A stretch of DNA of 58,529 bases. Source: an uncultured Planctomycetaceae bacterium (GTDB lineage: Bacteria; Planctomycetota; Planctomycetia; Pirellulales; Pirellulaceae). The notes under the pieces were generated by a model that was given only the letters and a program-made list of their open reading frames with translations, did not search any database and was not told where the DNA came from. The position numbers were made by a program, and so were the translations under genes. The first letter of the stretch is position 1; each line of letters opens with the position of its first letter. The stretch covers positions 1 through 58,529 of the forward strand of contig CAIPEB010000090.1 in assembly GCA_903863885.1 (NCBI GenBank), in the 5' to 3' direction. Positions 15,077 to 24,272 of the stretch are shown here, piece by piece.

Positions 15077-15580
15077 GGCTTGCGCCTTTCAATTGGGCCT
15101 GTCAATTTGGCCGTGAACTCTGAGTATCACCATGGAATATCTTCTGTGCACATTTTATGCCAAACACACAGACACGCAGCCGATACATCGCTAAACAATT
15201 TGCCATCAACAACTTAAACACAAAAAGCACTTAACAGACAGCCCCCCGAACAATGTACCAATCGCGCTGCAACAGGGCACAATCCGCCCACACACTACGC
15301 CCACTGCGCGGGTATCAACTTGCCGGTCGCGTGCGATAGGTGCTCCAGAATCGCCCGTACCACGCAGGACGGACGCCAGATCGAGTTAAGCAATGCCGCT
15401 TGATATTTGGCGCAAACCGGACGCCCCGAACGGTCGAGGCCCATTGCTGCGTCTGGACGCAAGTCGCCACTTATTATAAAAGGCGCGAAACGCAAACCGG
15501 TTTCCGTGTTCAGGCCGGCAGGCGGCATGTCGCCAGCAAGCAGGCCGACACATTATCCGTGTACGAGGCAGCGACCCTTC
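15077..15580. other. Divergent intergenic region, partly AT-rich
   Basis: About 500 bases between divergent genes. The part 15110-15260 is clearly AT-richer than the surroundings. TATTATAAAA near 15470-15480 could be a -10 region for the plus-strand gene, about 100 bases before its start, but no convincing -35 box is present at the right distance. No gene or structured RNA was recognised. Confidence 0.4.
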
Positions 15581-16741
15581 ATGACGAATCTAACCGTGGT
15601 GCCTGTTCAGACCGGCCGCCAGAAGCGGCAATTCCTGCATTTGCCGTGGCAGATTCAAGGGGCGGATCCGAATTGGATTCCACCGCTTCGTACCAATCAG
15701 AAGGAACTGGTCGGCTTTTCGTCCCATCCTTTCTACGCCGAGAACGCTCGGCAGGCCTTTCTTGCGATGCGAGGCGACCGACCGGTCGGCAGGGTGCTGG
15801 CCATTGAAAACAAGGCCCACATCGCCCGGTATCACGAGCAACGCGGCTTCTTTGGTTTTTTTGAGTGCGAGAATGACCAGGAGGCGGCAAACGGGCTGTT
15901 TGAAGCGGTCCGCAAGTGGTTTGAGGGCCGCGGGATACCCAACATCCGCGGGCCGGTGAATCCTTCGCTGAACTATGAGTGCGGACTGCTTGTCGAGGGA
16001 TTCGACAGCACGCCCATGTTCATGATGACCTACAACCCGCCCTACTACGCAAACCTGATTGAAGGCTTCGGCTTTCGCAAAGTCCAGGATATGTTTGCGT
16101 TCTGGGGCCACGTCGAAATGCTGGAGAAACTCGACCAGAAGTTGAGTTTTGTGGTCCAGGAATCGAAAAGGAGGTTCGGCATCACCCTTCGTCCCATGGA
16201 CCCCAAACGGTTTCGCGACGACGTCCGCGCGTTTCTGCGGATTTACAACGAGTCGTTGCAGGGAACCTGGGGTTTCACGCCGTTGTCAGCGGGTGAAATC
16301 GACCATATGAGCAGCGGCCTGCGGCACTTGATCGCCCCTGAAATGACAAGCTGTGCCGAGGTAGATGGCCGTCCGGTGGCAGCCTCGTTCGCGTTGCTGG
16401 ACTACAACCCTCGCATCCGGCAGATCGACGGTCGATTATTCCCGTTCGGCTTCATTCGGCTGCTGACGCGCAAGAAGCAGATCCAGCGGATTCGCGTAAT
16501 CAGCACCAATGTGCTACCCGAATACCAGAAGTGGGGGCTGGGTCTGGTGATCCTGTCGCGACTGGTGCCCGAGGCGAAGGCATGGGGAGTCAAGGAAGCG
16601 GAATTCTCGTGGGTACTGGAAAGTAATCACCTTTCCTATGCGACACTGACGCGAGGCGGGGCCAAGCGAACCAAGACTTATCGAATTTATGACTTCGGCC
16701 CCGACGTAGACCCGATCGTGGAGCGATCCGCGGCTCAATGA
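15581..16741 (+). CDS. GNAT-superfamily acyltransferase-like protein (YghO-like)
   Basis: The start at 15581 gives 386 residues beginning MTNLTVVPVQTG. Segments such as FLHLPWQIQGADPNWIPPL, RGPVNPSLNYECGLLVEGF, MTYNPPYYANLIEGFGF and the GNAT-like C-terminus (STNVLPEYQKWGLGLVILSRL, then LESNHLSYATLTRGGAKR) match the large uncharacterised acyltransferase-like family that includes E. coli YghO. Substrate unknown. It precedes a ketosynthase-like gene on the same strand, which hints at lipid or acyl metabolism, but a 337-bp gap separates them. Confidence 0.7.
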   Translation: MTNLTVVPVQTGRQKRQFLHLPWQIQGADPNWIPPLRTNQKELVGFSSHPFYAENARQAFLAMRGDRPVGRVLAIENKAHIARYHEQRGFFGFFECENDQEAANGLFEAVRKWFEGRGIPNIRGPVNPSLNYECGLLVEGFDSTPMFMMTYNPPYYANLIEGFGFRKVQDMFAFWGHVEMLEKLDQKLSFVVQESKRRFGITLRPMDPKRFRDDVRAFLRIYNESLQGTWGFTPLSAGEIDHMSSGLRHLIAPEMTSCAEVDGRPVAASFALLDYNPRIRQIDGRLFPFGFIRLLTRKKQIQRIRVISTNVLPEYQKWGLGLVILSRLVPEAKAWGVKEAEFSWVLESNHLSYATLTRGGAKRTKTYRIYDFGPDVDPIVERSAAQ

Positions 16742-17078
16742 TTGTTGCCCGAACCGCGACCGGCGGTTTTGCGGCGTGATGCACTGCGGACGAGGTCGCA
16801 GGACGGGTCCCGAACGCAAGAATGGCCGATCGGAAAGTGGACGAACTTGAAGCCCGCCGGCGACCGCCTGGCAGTTCGATTGCAGGCACATGGCTTGATC
16901 GTTTACGAGGTTCCATGTAGTATCGCCGACGGTTCGGCGCGGAAATCTCCGTTGACGTGGAAGTTATCGACGCGGATCGGATCCGGCGAAATCTGACCGG
17001 ACGCAATGGTTCCGCCGCTGATACCTATCGAGCGTGTTCGTGGAATTACCCTGAAACGCCCACACTGTCTGTGATCTC
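16742..17078. other. Intergenic region before ketosynthase-like gene
   Basis: 337 bases with no supported gene; short open frames here lack ribosome binding sites. I see no terminator or clear promoter. Confidence 0.4.
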
Positions 17079-18347
17079 ATGACCTTGATTCGAAACGTAG
17101 TCGTCACCGGCATTGGCGTGGTTTCCCCTATTGGCGTGGGGAAAGCCGCGTTCTGGGATTCGCTGGTTGCCGGCCGCAGCGGGGTCACGGTCAGCGATTT
17201 TCTGACGACCTCGAACATGCCGGTGCCAATCGGCGCTCACGTCAAGGATTTTGACGCGAAGCAATTCGTTCGGCCGCGCAAGAGCCTGAAGGTCATGTGC
17301 CACGAGATCCAAATGGCGGTCTCGGCGGCCACGATTGCGGGCGATGATGCGGCCATCGCGCCGAATACGATCGATCCGGATCGGCTCGGGACCGTGTTTG
17401 GCAGCGAAATGTTCTACGGCGAGTTGGAGGAACTGGTCGAGGTCTACCGGCGCTGCCGCGAGGAAGGGCAGTTCCAGTTCCATCGCTGGGGCGAGAGGAT
17501 GGGGACCGACATCTTTCCGCTGTTCATGCTGAAGTACCTGCCGAACATGGCGGCGTGCCACGTCGCGATCGCCTATGACGCGCGGGGCCCGAACAACACG
17601 ATCAGTCTGGGCGAAGCTTCTCCGCTGCTGGCGTTGATCGAGGCTGCTCGCGTGATCCAGCGCGACCACGCGGATGTGATGTTTGTCGGCGGCGCCGGAA
17701 ATCGACTGCATTTGACTCCGATGCTGTATCGGGGCACGAGCAATCTTTCGAAGCGCGTCGACCGGCCCGAATCCGCCTCACGTCCTTTTGACCTCGATCG
17801 CGACGGACTGGTCAATGGCGAGGGGGCCTGCGTGATCGTCCTGGAAAGCGAGTCCCACGCGCAACGCCGCGGAGCGAAGGTGATCGCGAGGTTCCTGGGG
17901 GGCGGACAGGGCTACGAGTCGGCCGAGGTCGGCCACGTGCGCACCTCGAACGGAATCTCGCAGTCGATCCGACGTGCTTTGCGGGATGCCGAACTCGCGC
18001 CGGAAGACATCCGCTACGTCAAAGCCCACGGCCTGAGCACGGTGGAAGACGACATTCTCGAGGCCCAGGCGATTCGCGATTGCCTCGGTGACACTCCGGT
18101 CACGGCACCCAAGAGTCTGTTCGGTTCGCTGGGAGCCGGCGGGGCTGCCGTGGAAGCAGCCGTCGGCATGCTCTCGCTCGAGCACGGCCTGATCCCTGCG
18201 ACATTGAATTACGAGCGGCCGGACCCGCGATGTCCGGTGAACGTGATTCACGGCCAGCCCGAACCGATGCCCACTCCCTCGGCGGCCATGCTGCTGAACC
18301 AGTCGGGAACGGGGCAGACAGCGGCCGTAATCCTCGGATCTCCGTGA
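17079..18347 (+). CDS. Beta-ketoacyl-ACP synthase-like protein lacking catalytic Cys
   Basis: The 422-residue product is a thiolase-fold ketosynthase of normal length, starting MTLIRNVVVTGIGVVSPIG. The active-site Cys motif (TxSTACAS in active enzymes) reads TISLGEAS, so Glu179 replaces Cys. The first His is kept (H317, KAHGLST). The second His motif (KSxxGHxxGAAG) reads KSLFGSLGAGGA, so Ser350 replaces His. It cannot carry out normal condensation. It resembles chain-length factors (KS-beta), where Cys is usually Gln. It may form a heterodimer with a true ketosynthase encoded elsewhere; none is in the window. Confidence 0.85.
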   Translation: MTLIRNVVVTGIGVVSPIGVGKAAFWDSLVAGRSGVTVSDFLTTSNMPVPIGAHVKDFDAKQFVRPRKSLKVMCHEIQMAVSAATIAGDDAAIAPNTIDPDRLGTVFGSEMFYGELEELVEVYRRCREEGQFQFHRWGERMGTDIFPLFMLKYLPNMAACHVAIAYDARGPNNTISLGEASPLLALIEAARVIQRDHADVMFVGGAGNRLHLTPMLYRGTSNLSKRVDRPESASRPFDLDRDGLVNGEGACVIVLESESHAQRRGAKVIARFLGGGQGYESAEVGHVRTSNGISQSIRRALRDAELAPEDIRYVKAHGLSTVEDDILEAQAIRDCLGDTPVTAPKSLFGSLGAGGAAVEAAVGMLSLEHGLIPATLNYERPDPRCPVNVIHGQPEPMPTPSAAMLLNQSGTGQTAAVILGSP

Positions 18348-18643
18348 GCTTGCTGACGGCGGGATGCGGCGCTGACGGTTTGCTCCGTCGGTGATTCCGA
18401 GGCCGCCGCAGCTCGAATCTCTCCCATTCACGGCATGCCGAGAACCGGTCGGCCGAGTTCTCGGCTTTCTGAATTGCGCGCTGCGATTTCACAAGTCGGC
18501 TCTTGCCCCGGTGCTCGCGCGCAGGGCACTGCCGGACGTTCACCCGGTCGTCAACGCAGGGTTCGTTTGCTACGATTCACGTTCCAAAATCGTCGCCAAT
18601 CGGCCGCGATTCCAGCATGCAAATTCGAAACAAGGAAGCACCG
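18348..18643. other. Intergenic region before SEC-C gene
   Basis: 296 bases with no supported gene. AAGGAAG at about 18629-18636 is the ribosome binding site of the next gene. Nothing else stands out. Confidence 0.4.
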
Positions 18644-20779
18644 ATGTCCCTTGATCCCTACCGGCTGTGCCCCTGCGGCAGCGGAAAGAAAATTAAGTTC
18701 TGCTGCTCCAAGGACATCCTGAGTGACCTGGACAAGGTGATCCGGTCCATCGAGGGAGACCAGCGAGCTGCCGCTCTGGACCACCTGACCAAGCTGATTG
18801 AGGACAAGGGCGATCGTCCTGCGCTGCTTAGCCTGAAAGCCAGTCTGCAGTTGTCGATGTCCACGCTGGAAGATGCAGCGGCCACAATTGATCGTCTCTC
18901 GGAGATCAGCCCGAACAGTTCCGCCACGCTGGCGCTTCAGGCTCAGCTCAACGGCGAGCGGGGAGAAGTGGACGCCGCGATTGACGAGCTTCAGCGGTCT
19001 TTCGAATACGCAGACGGCACGCTGGCCGGGTCGATCTATCCGGCAATCATGGCGATTGTCGAAACCGCGATTGGAGAGGGCCGGTTCCTGACGGCCCGCG
19101 CCCACCTGATGCTGCTCACCGGTTTTTCCAACGGCAATGACCGGGCCGCACTGTCGCTGCTTCTGCGAATCGACAGCGCACGCGATCTGACGTGTCTGGT
19201 CAAGGAGGATTACGTTCCGGAGGTTGTCGAAGACGGCGCTCCCTGGGTGGGCGAATATCGTGCGGCCATGCTGTCGTCCAACCGGGGCAACTGGCGCGCC
19301 GCCTGTGAAAGCCTTGTGTCGCTCTCGCAGAAAGTGCCGCGTCAGCCTGCGATCGTGAGGAGCATCGCGATTCTGCAGGGCTGGCTCGGCCAGGAGCAGC
19401 AAGCGGCTCAAACCTGGCACGAGTATGCGGCCTTGGAAGGAGTACCGCAGGACCGCGCCGTCGAGGCGGAATCGCTGGCTCATATCCTGGACGATGACCA
19501 GATGGATACCATCGAAAAGGTCCGGGTGACTTACGCGGTGAATGATATGGATCGCCTGATGGAGCGACTCCTGTCGGATCGGCGGTTTGTGCGAGCGCCG
19601 GCCGGAGCCAACGATTTGTTTGCCGCACCGGACCAGCCGCCGCCGCGAGGACTGTTCGTTTTCCTGGATCGCCCGGTATCGGACGACAAGGCTGCGCCTC
19701 AGCCGGCAGAATTCCCCATGATGCTGGGAATTGTGGCCGTTTTCGGCAAGGAAACGGATCGCGAGGCCCGCCTCGAACTTCTGCTCGATCGCGATCCCGC
19801 GTTTGAAATCCACAAGAAGTCGATGTGTGAAGTCGGCGGCGAATGGCTGGGGGACGTCAAGAACGAAGAAAAACACAGCGAAACATCTCTCGACGAGTGG
19901 GTGTTCACGACCCGCTGGCACCCGCCCGAAGGCTGTCTCGGGGACGATCTGCAGAACGCGGCCCGCGTCCTGGGGCGCGAAGCCCTGCTGAATCGCTGGC
20001 CGACGTTGCCGCGGCGTGCGCTGGGCGGAAAGTGCCCGCGCGACGCAGCCGCAGAGCCGGCGTACCGGATCCGGTTGCTGGCAGCCATTCTATCGCTCGA
20101 ACTGGCTCCGTCGCTCGGCTTCACGCTGGACGACACGAACCAGCTGCGGCAGAACCTCGGACTGCCGACCGCCGAACTCATCGATCCGACCGGAAAGGAC
20201 ATCCACAAGATCCCGCTTTGTGAACTGCAGCGGCTGGAAATCGCGAAAGTCGCCGGCGACCAGCTCGCAGTCGTTCTGCAGCGGGCCCTCGTGAAGGGGC
20301 TGCAGCGGACGGTTTACGATGCGGCCACGGAAATGCTCTCGCGGGGTCTGACCAACGCGGAAATCAACAAACCGAGCCTTTACAAGCTTGCCGTGGAAAA
20401 CGCCCCCGACTCGCGACTGGCTTTGAAATGGGTGCTCGAAGCCGAGCAGTCTGCGGAAGCCGAAAAGAAATCGCCGGCTCCGTGGCTGGTAACGGAATTG
20501 TCGCTGCGTATCGTTCGGGCGGAATTCGAGGACGTCAACCGCGTGATGAACATCCTGCGGACGAGGCATCTGCGGGAGCCGGGCATCGCGCAGCAGGTCG
20601 CCGAGGTTCTTGCGCGATTCGGACTGCTGCCGCAGGCTCGCGGTGCGGAAGATGGACAGCCGGCTGCAGAGGCCGCTCCGCAGGCCGCCCCTGAAACGAA
20701 GAAACTCTGGACGCCCGAATCCGCCGCTGCACCAGCCAGCCAATCGCCGTCGAAGCTCTGGCTGCCGGGGATGGACTGA
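18644..20779 (+). CDS. SEC-C motif protein with repeat-rich helical body
   Basis: The start at 18644 follows AACAAGGAAG. The 711-residue product opens with a SEC-C zinc motif (YRLCPCGSGKKIKFCC), then a long mostly helical body. Residues 35-130 look like tetratricopeptide-type repeats (ALLSLKASLQLSM, SATLALQAQLNGERGE). The C-terminus is Ala/Pro-rich and ends PSKLWLPGMD. SEC-C binds zinc and in SecA contacts SecB and ribosomes; the function of this large architecture is unknown. Alternative upstream ATG at 18617 is in frame but has no ribosome binding site. Confidence 0.7.
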   Translation: MSLDPYRLCPCGSGKKIKFCCSKDILSDLDKVIRSIEGDQRAAALDHLTKLIEDKGDRPALLSLKASLQLSMSTLEDAAATIDRLSEISPNSSATLALQAQLNGERGEVDAAIDELQRSFEYADGTLAGSIYPAIMAIVETAIGEGRFLTARAHLMLLTGFSNGNDRAALSLLLRIDSARDLTCLVKEDYVPEVVEDGAPWVGEYRAAMLSSNRGNWRAACESLVSLSQKVPRQPAIVRSIAILQGWLGQEQQAAQTWHEYAALEGVPQDRAVEAESLAHILDDDQMDTIEKVRVTYAVNDMDRLMERLLSDRRFVRAPAGANDLFAAPDQPPPRGLFVFLDRPVSDDKAAPQPAEFPMMLGIVAVFGKETDREARLELLLDRDPAFEIHKKSMCEVGGEWLGDVKNEEKHSETSLDEWVFTTRWHPPEGCLGDDLQNAARVLGREALLNRWPTLPRRALGGKCPRDAAAEPAYRIRLLAAILSLELAPSLGFTLDDTNQLRQNLGLPTAELIDPTGKDIHKIPLCELQRLEIAKVAGDQLAVVLQRALVKGLQRTVYDAATEMLSRGLTNAEINKPSLYKLAVENAPDSRLALKWVLEAEQSAEAEKKSPAPWLVTELSLRIVRAEFEDVNRVMNILRTRHLREPGIAQQVAEVLARFGLLPQARGAEDGQPAAEAAPQAAPETKKLWTPESAAAPASQSPSKLWLPGMD

Positions 20780-20928
20780 AACGTCCGAACATCCACGAAA
20801 CTCCGAAATCGCACGAGCATTCGAGGTGTCCGGAATTCGAGGCGGCTCAAATTCAATGCGCCCGGTTGCGCGAGAACCTGTCGTGGACCGGGCACCGCTC
20901 ATTTCGAGAATCGGCGAAGGGGTGCTCG

Positions 20929-22032
20929 ATGGACGCCCGGTTTGATTGCCGCATGATGGCCCGCGCACTCGAGCTGGCGGCTCTGGGAGAAGGCTCGGTG
21001 GAGCCCAACCCGATGGTAGGCTGCGTCATTGTCCGCGACGGGCAGATCGTCGGCGAAGGATGGCACCGGCGATTCGGCGGCCCGCACGCCGAGGTCATGG
21101 CCATCGCAGCGGCGGGACCGGCGGCCCGCGGCGCCTCGCTCTATGTGACACTTGAACCCTGCTGCCACTTCGGCAAGACTCCGCCGTGCACCGAAGCAAT
21201 CCTGGCTGCGGGAGTCTCCCGCGTTGTGGCCGCACAGCGAGACCCTTTCCCGCGTGTCGATGGCGGCGGATTTCGGCAATTGCAGGCCGCCGGACTGACC
21301 GTCGAAGTCGGTCCGCTGGAAACGCAGGCAGCGCAACTTAACGCCCCCTACCGCAAATTGGTTTCGCGAGGCCGACCGTGGATGCTTGCCAAGTGGGCTA
21401 TGACACTTGACGGAAAACTGGCAACCCGCACCGGTGACAGCCGCTGGATTTCCAGCGATGCATCGCGCCGTATCGTTCATCAGATTCGAGGCCGCATGGA
21501 TGCCATCCTGGTCGGCAGCGGCACGGCGCGAATCGACGATCCGCAACTCACCGCCAGGCCGAACGGCCCCCGAACGGCCCTACGTATCGTGCTCGACTCA
21601 AAAGCCCTGTTGTCCGACCACAGCCAGCTCGTCAGGACCGCCCGCGAGATTCCCGTACTCGCCGCCGTGGGGACGGAAGCCGCGGCATACGACCGAACGC
21701 GACTCGAAGCTGCCGGTTGCGAGACGTTTCTTATGTCCGGCGACTCCCGCACCGAACGACTGCTGAGCCTGCTCGACGAACTCGGACGGCGCCGCATGAC
21801 CAATGTGCTGATCGAAGGCGGTGCTGAATTGCACGGGACCTGCTTCGATGCGGGCGAGGTGGATGAGGTGCACGCGTTCATCTCGCCCAGAATCATCGGA
21901 GGCGCGAAAGCGACAGCCGCAGTCGCCGGCCAAGGATGCGACCTGATCTCCCGGGCATTCCTTCTGCGCGAGCCTCAGGTCGCGAACATCGACGGCGACA
22001 TCTACGTGCGCGGCCGAACGGAAAGGCCGTAA
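20929..22032 (+). CDS. ribD: Bifunctional riboflavin biosynthesis deaminase/reductase
   Basis: The ATG at 20929 follows GAAGGGGTG. The 367-residue product has both RibD domains. The N-terminal deaminase has HAEV (after GGP) and PCCHFGKTPPC zinc-binding motifs; the reductase starts near residue 145 (RPWMLAKWAMTLDGKLAT) with SDASRRIVHQIRG, ILVGSGTARIDDPQL and IEGGAELHG. It carries out the second and third steps of riboflavin synthesis in the cytoplasm. No FMN riboswitch is visible upstream. Confidence 0.92.
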   Translation: MDARFDCRMMARALELAALGEGSVEPNPMVGCVIVRDGQIVGEGWHRRFGGPHAEVMAIAAAGPAARGASLYVTLEPCCHFGKTPPCTEAILAAGVSRVVAAQRDPFPRVDGGGFRQLQAAGLTVEVGPLETQAAQLNAPYRKLVSRGRPWMLAKWAMTLDGKLATRTGDSRWISSDASRRIVHQIRGRMDAILVGSGTARIDDPQLTARPNGPRTALRIVLDSKALLSDHSQLVRTAREIPVLAAVGTEAAAYDRTRLEAAGCETFLMSGDSRTERLLSLLDELGRRRMTNVLIEGGAELHGTCFDAGEVDEVHAFISPRIIGGAKATAAVAGQGCDLISRAFLLREPQVANIDGDIYVRGRTERP

Positions 22033-22058
22033 GCTCCAAGGCACAGACGTCCGATGGC

Positions 22059-22952
22059 TCAGATTGCCCGTCGTTCCTCGAATGAGTCGATCTCTAAATC
22101 GACCAGACAGGAGACGAGTTCGTCGATCTGAGGTCTCCGCGCGCTCTCCTTGGATAACATCCGCCGCACGAGGCGAACGATGTTCAGTGAAAGTCCCGGC
22201 AGCAAATGCCGCGGATCCGGCGCTGGCCGTGTAAGTACTGCCTCTGCCAGTGCTTCGGGCTCGGCCTGAACGAATGGGAGCTTTCCGGTCAGCAGTTCGT
22301 ACAGCGTCACACCAAGGCTGTACACATCACTCGCGCCGCTCCAGGACATCTCGGTGGAAAACGCCTCGGGCGGAAGGTATGCCGGCGTACCGGCCAGCCG
22401 ATCGCCGCTTCTGCTGTCAGATAGCAGCCTCGCCATGCCCAAATCAAAGACGGTCAGGAACCCGTTCGGGCCCACGAACAGATTGTCCGGTTTGATGTCG
22501 GCGTGGATCCACCCTCGAGCGTGGATTTCGGACAACGCTTCAGCGGTCTGACGCACAAGCCAAAGAGCCCGAGGAACGTCAAACGGCCCCCACTGCGTCA
22601 ACGCCTGACGCACGGTTGAGCCCGTAAGACGCGGAATCACCAGGAAGAACGGCGGCTCGTGCACATGGGCCGACAACACGGAAATCAGGTGGGGATGCGA
22701 TACATCGCGGGCCACGCGCATTTCGCGCTGCAGCATCGCCACAGCCTGGGGATCGCGGGCAAACTCCGGCTTGAGGGCTTTGACTGCGTAGTCGGAATGT
22801 GAGCAGTCGCCGCAAGGTCGAGCCTGATAAACGTTGGTCCAGTGGCCTTCGCCTATCTTCCGATCCAGTTGCCAGCTGCCCAATCTGCCGACAATCGGCG
22901 TTCGCAACGAGTCGCCGAGGTTTGCCGTTCGAATGTGTTTGACGGAATACAT
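22059..22952 (-). CDS. Soluble Hanks-type serine/threonine protein kinase
   Basis: The 297-residue product is a kinase domain with little else: Gly-rich loop IGEGHWTNVY, Lys58 (YAVKAL), a Glu in the following helix, catalytic loop HADIKPDN (Asp152; the usual HRD is HAD), Mg-binding VFDLG (Asp170, DLG instead of DFG) and PPE in place of APE. There is no membrane anchor or sensor domain. HAD and DLG variants occur in active kinases. It lies convergent with ribD; its substrate is unknown. Confidence 0.85.
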   Translation of the reverse strand: MYSVKHIRTANLGDSLRTPIVGRLGSWQLDRKIGEGHWTNVYQARPCGDCSHSDYAVKALKPEFARDPQAVAMLQREMRVARDVSHPHLISVLSAHVHEPPFFLVIPRLTGSTVRQALTQWGPFDVPRALWLVRQTAEALSEIHARGWIHADIKPDNLFVGPNGFLTVFDLGMARLLSDSRSGDRLAGTPAYLPPEAFSTEMSWSGASDVYSLGVTLYELLTGKLPFVQAEPEALAEAVLTRPAPDPRHLLPGLSLNIVRLVRRMLSKESARRPQIDELVSCLVDLEIDSFEERRAI

Positions 22953-23092
22953 CGAGCGTTCGCGGGATGTTCATCAGAAGCTAGCGGAGCCTGCATCGCA
23001 AACAGCGAGTTTCCTTCAGAGCATCGGCGATTTCACCTCGGGGAGTTGAGCATCAAATGGGAGCGGCTGGATCAAATTGCGACAGGGCGATC

Positions 23093-24121
23093 CTACGCAC
23101 CGACGTATTTGGCGTAAAGCGTTCGTGCGACTGCAACATCGTTCGTTCCCCCGATGATGGCGCGACCATCAGGAAATACGGTCAGCACGAAGTCGTCGAT
23201 CCAGAATCGCAGCAGATAGCGATTGTGCTCGACGCGACCGGCGGCAGCCAGTCGTGGGGCGAGTTGATCCAAAACAATCGGGCTTCGTTCGGAAAAAGTC
23301 AACTGCACGGCATTCCGCCCGCACAGAACGGCCGAATGACTCCCACGCTGTCGGTTCAGCCAGGAGAATTCGCGGCGCTGACAGGCAGGGCACGAGTTGG
23401 AATCCCGCAACGAATCAAGTTGCACCTGCCGGATGCGGTTGTCCCACAGGTCGAGTACCGTCAACGCACGATTCACGGCGGCCACATTGCCGCTGAGGAT
23501 CTTCAGCGCCTCGCAGGCCTGAATTGACGCGACGACATTGACGATCGGCGCCACGATGCCCGCCGTATCGCAGGTTGGGGTTGATCCAGGAAGTGGCGGC
23601 TCTTGGATCAGGCACCGGAAGCAGGGAGTCATGCCCGGCACGATCGTCATCGTCTGTCCTTCGGCGCCGATGCACCCGCCGAACACCCATGGGATGTTGA
23701 AGCGGAGTGAAGCGTCGTTGAGCAGAAAACGGGTCTCAAAGTTGTCCGTGCCATCCAGAATGGCGTCCACGCCCTCCAGCAGGCCCGCGATATTCTCGGC
23801 GTGCAGATCGGCGACGATGGCCTCGACCTCGATTTCCGAGTTGATCTGCTGCAATTTGGCTTTCGCAGCGACGGCTTTGGGGAGCCCGGCGATTACATCC
23901 GGTTCGTCATACAACACTTGTCGCTGCAGGTTGTTGAGTTCCAGAAAGTCACGATCGACGATCCGCAATCGCCCGACGCCGGCGCGTGCCAGCGTATTGG
24001 CGATGACGGAACCGAGCGCCCCGCACCCGCAGATCAACGCGCGCGACGCCCCGAGTTTCAATTGGCCGGTCTCGCCCATATTCGTGTATCGCATCTGTCG
24101 GACGTATCGATCGAGCGGCAT
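23093..24121 (-). CDS. ThiF/MoeB-family adenylyltransferase
   Basis: The start at 24121 (MPLDRYVRQMRY) follows GGGAGG. The 342-residue product has the E1-like nucleotide fold: GCGALGSVIANTLARAG, then RIVDRDFLELNNLQRQ, DGTDNFETR, and two CxxC zinc pairs (CFRC, CPAC). CDTAGIVAPIVN contains a likely catalytic Cys. It would activate the C-terminal Gly of a ubiquitin-like sulfur carrier (ThiS or MoaD) with ATP. An extra C-terminal region of about 90 residues (starting LCGRNAVQL, ending TLYAKYVGA) is not part of E. coli MoeB. Start chosen to match the family N-terminus. Confidence 0.85.
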   Translation of the reverse strand: MPLDRYVRQMRYTNMGETGQLKLGASRALICGCGALGSVIANTLARAGVGRLRIVDRDFLELNNLQRQVLYDEPDVIAGLPKAVAAKAKLQQINSEIEVEAIVADLHAENIAGLLEGVDAILDGTDNFETRFLLNDASLRFNIPWVFGGCIGAEGQTMTIVPGMTPCFRCLIQEPPLPGSTPTCDTAGIVAPIVNVVASIQACEALKILSGNVAAVNRALTVLDLWDNRIRQVQLDSLRDSNSCPACQRREFSWLNRQRGSHSAVLCGRNAVQLTFSERSPIVLDQLAPRLAAAGRVEHNRYLLRFWIDDFVLTVFPDGRAIIGGTNDVAVARTLYAKYVGA

Positions 24122-24272
24122 TTCGGCCTCCCGGTTGTTCAGTCGGCGTGAGAGTTTTTGCGATTGACCGCGGCAGCGAGCGCGATGCCGCACACAAATT
24201 ACCGATCTCGGCGGACGTCCGAACGGAGCACCGGGCGATTCACGAGGCAGGAATCCAGCACGTCCGCCGTGT

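Noticed and set aside
18551-19921. Long minus-strand open frame opposite the SEC-C gene
   Set aside because: No ribosome binding site or family; shadow of the plus-strand gene.
20780-20928. FMN riboswitch upstream of ribD
   Set aside because: The conserved FMN-aptamer sequences are not present.
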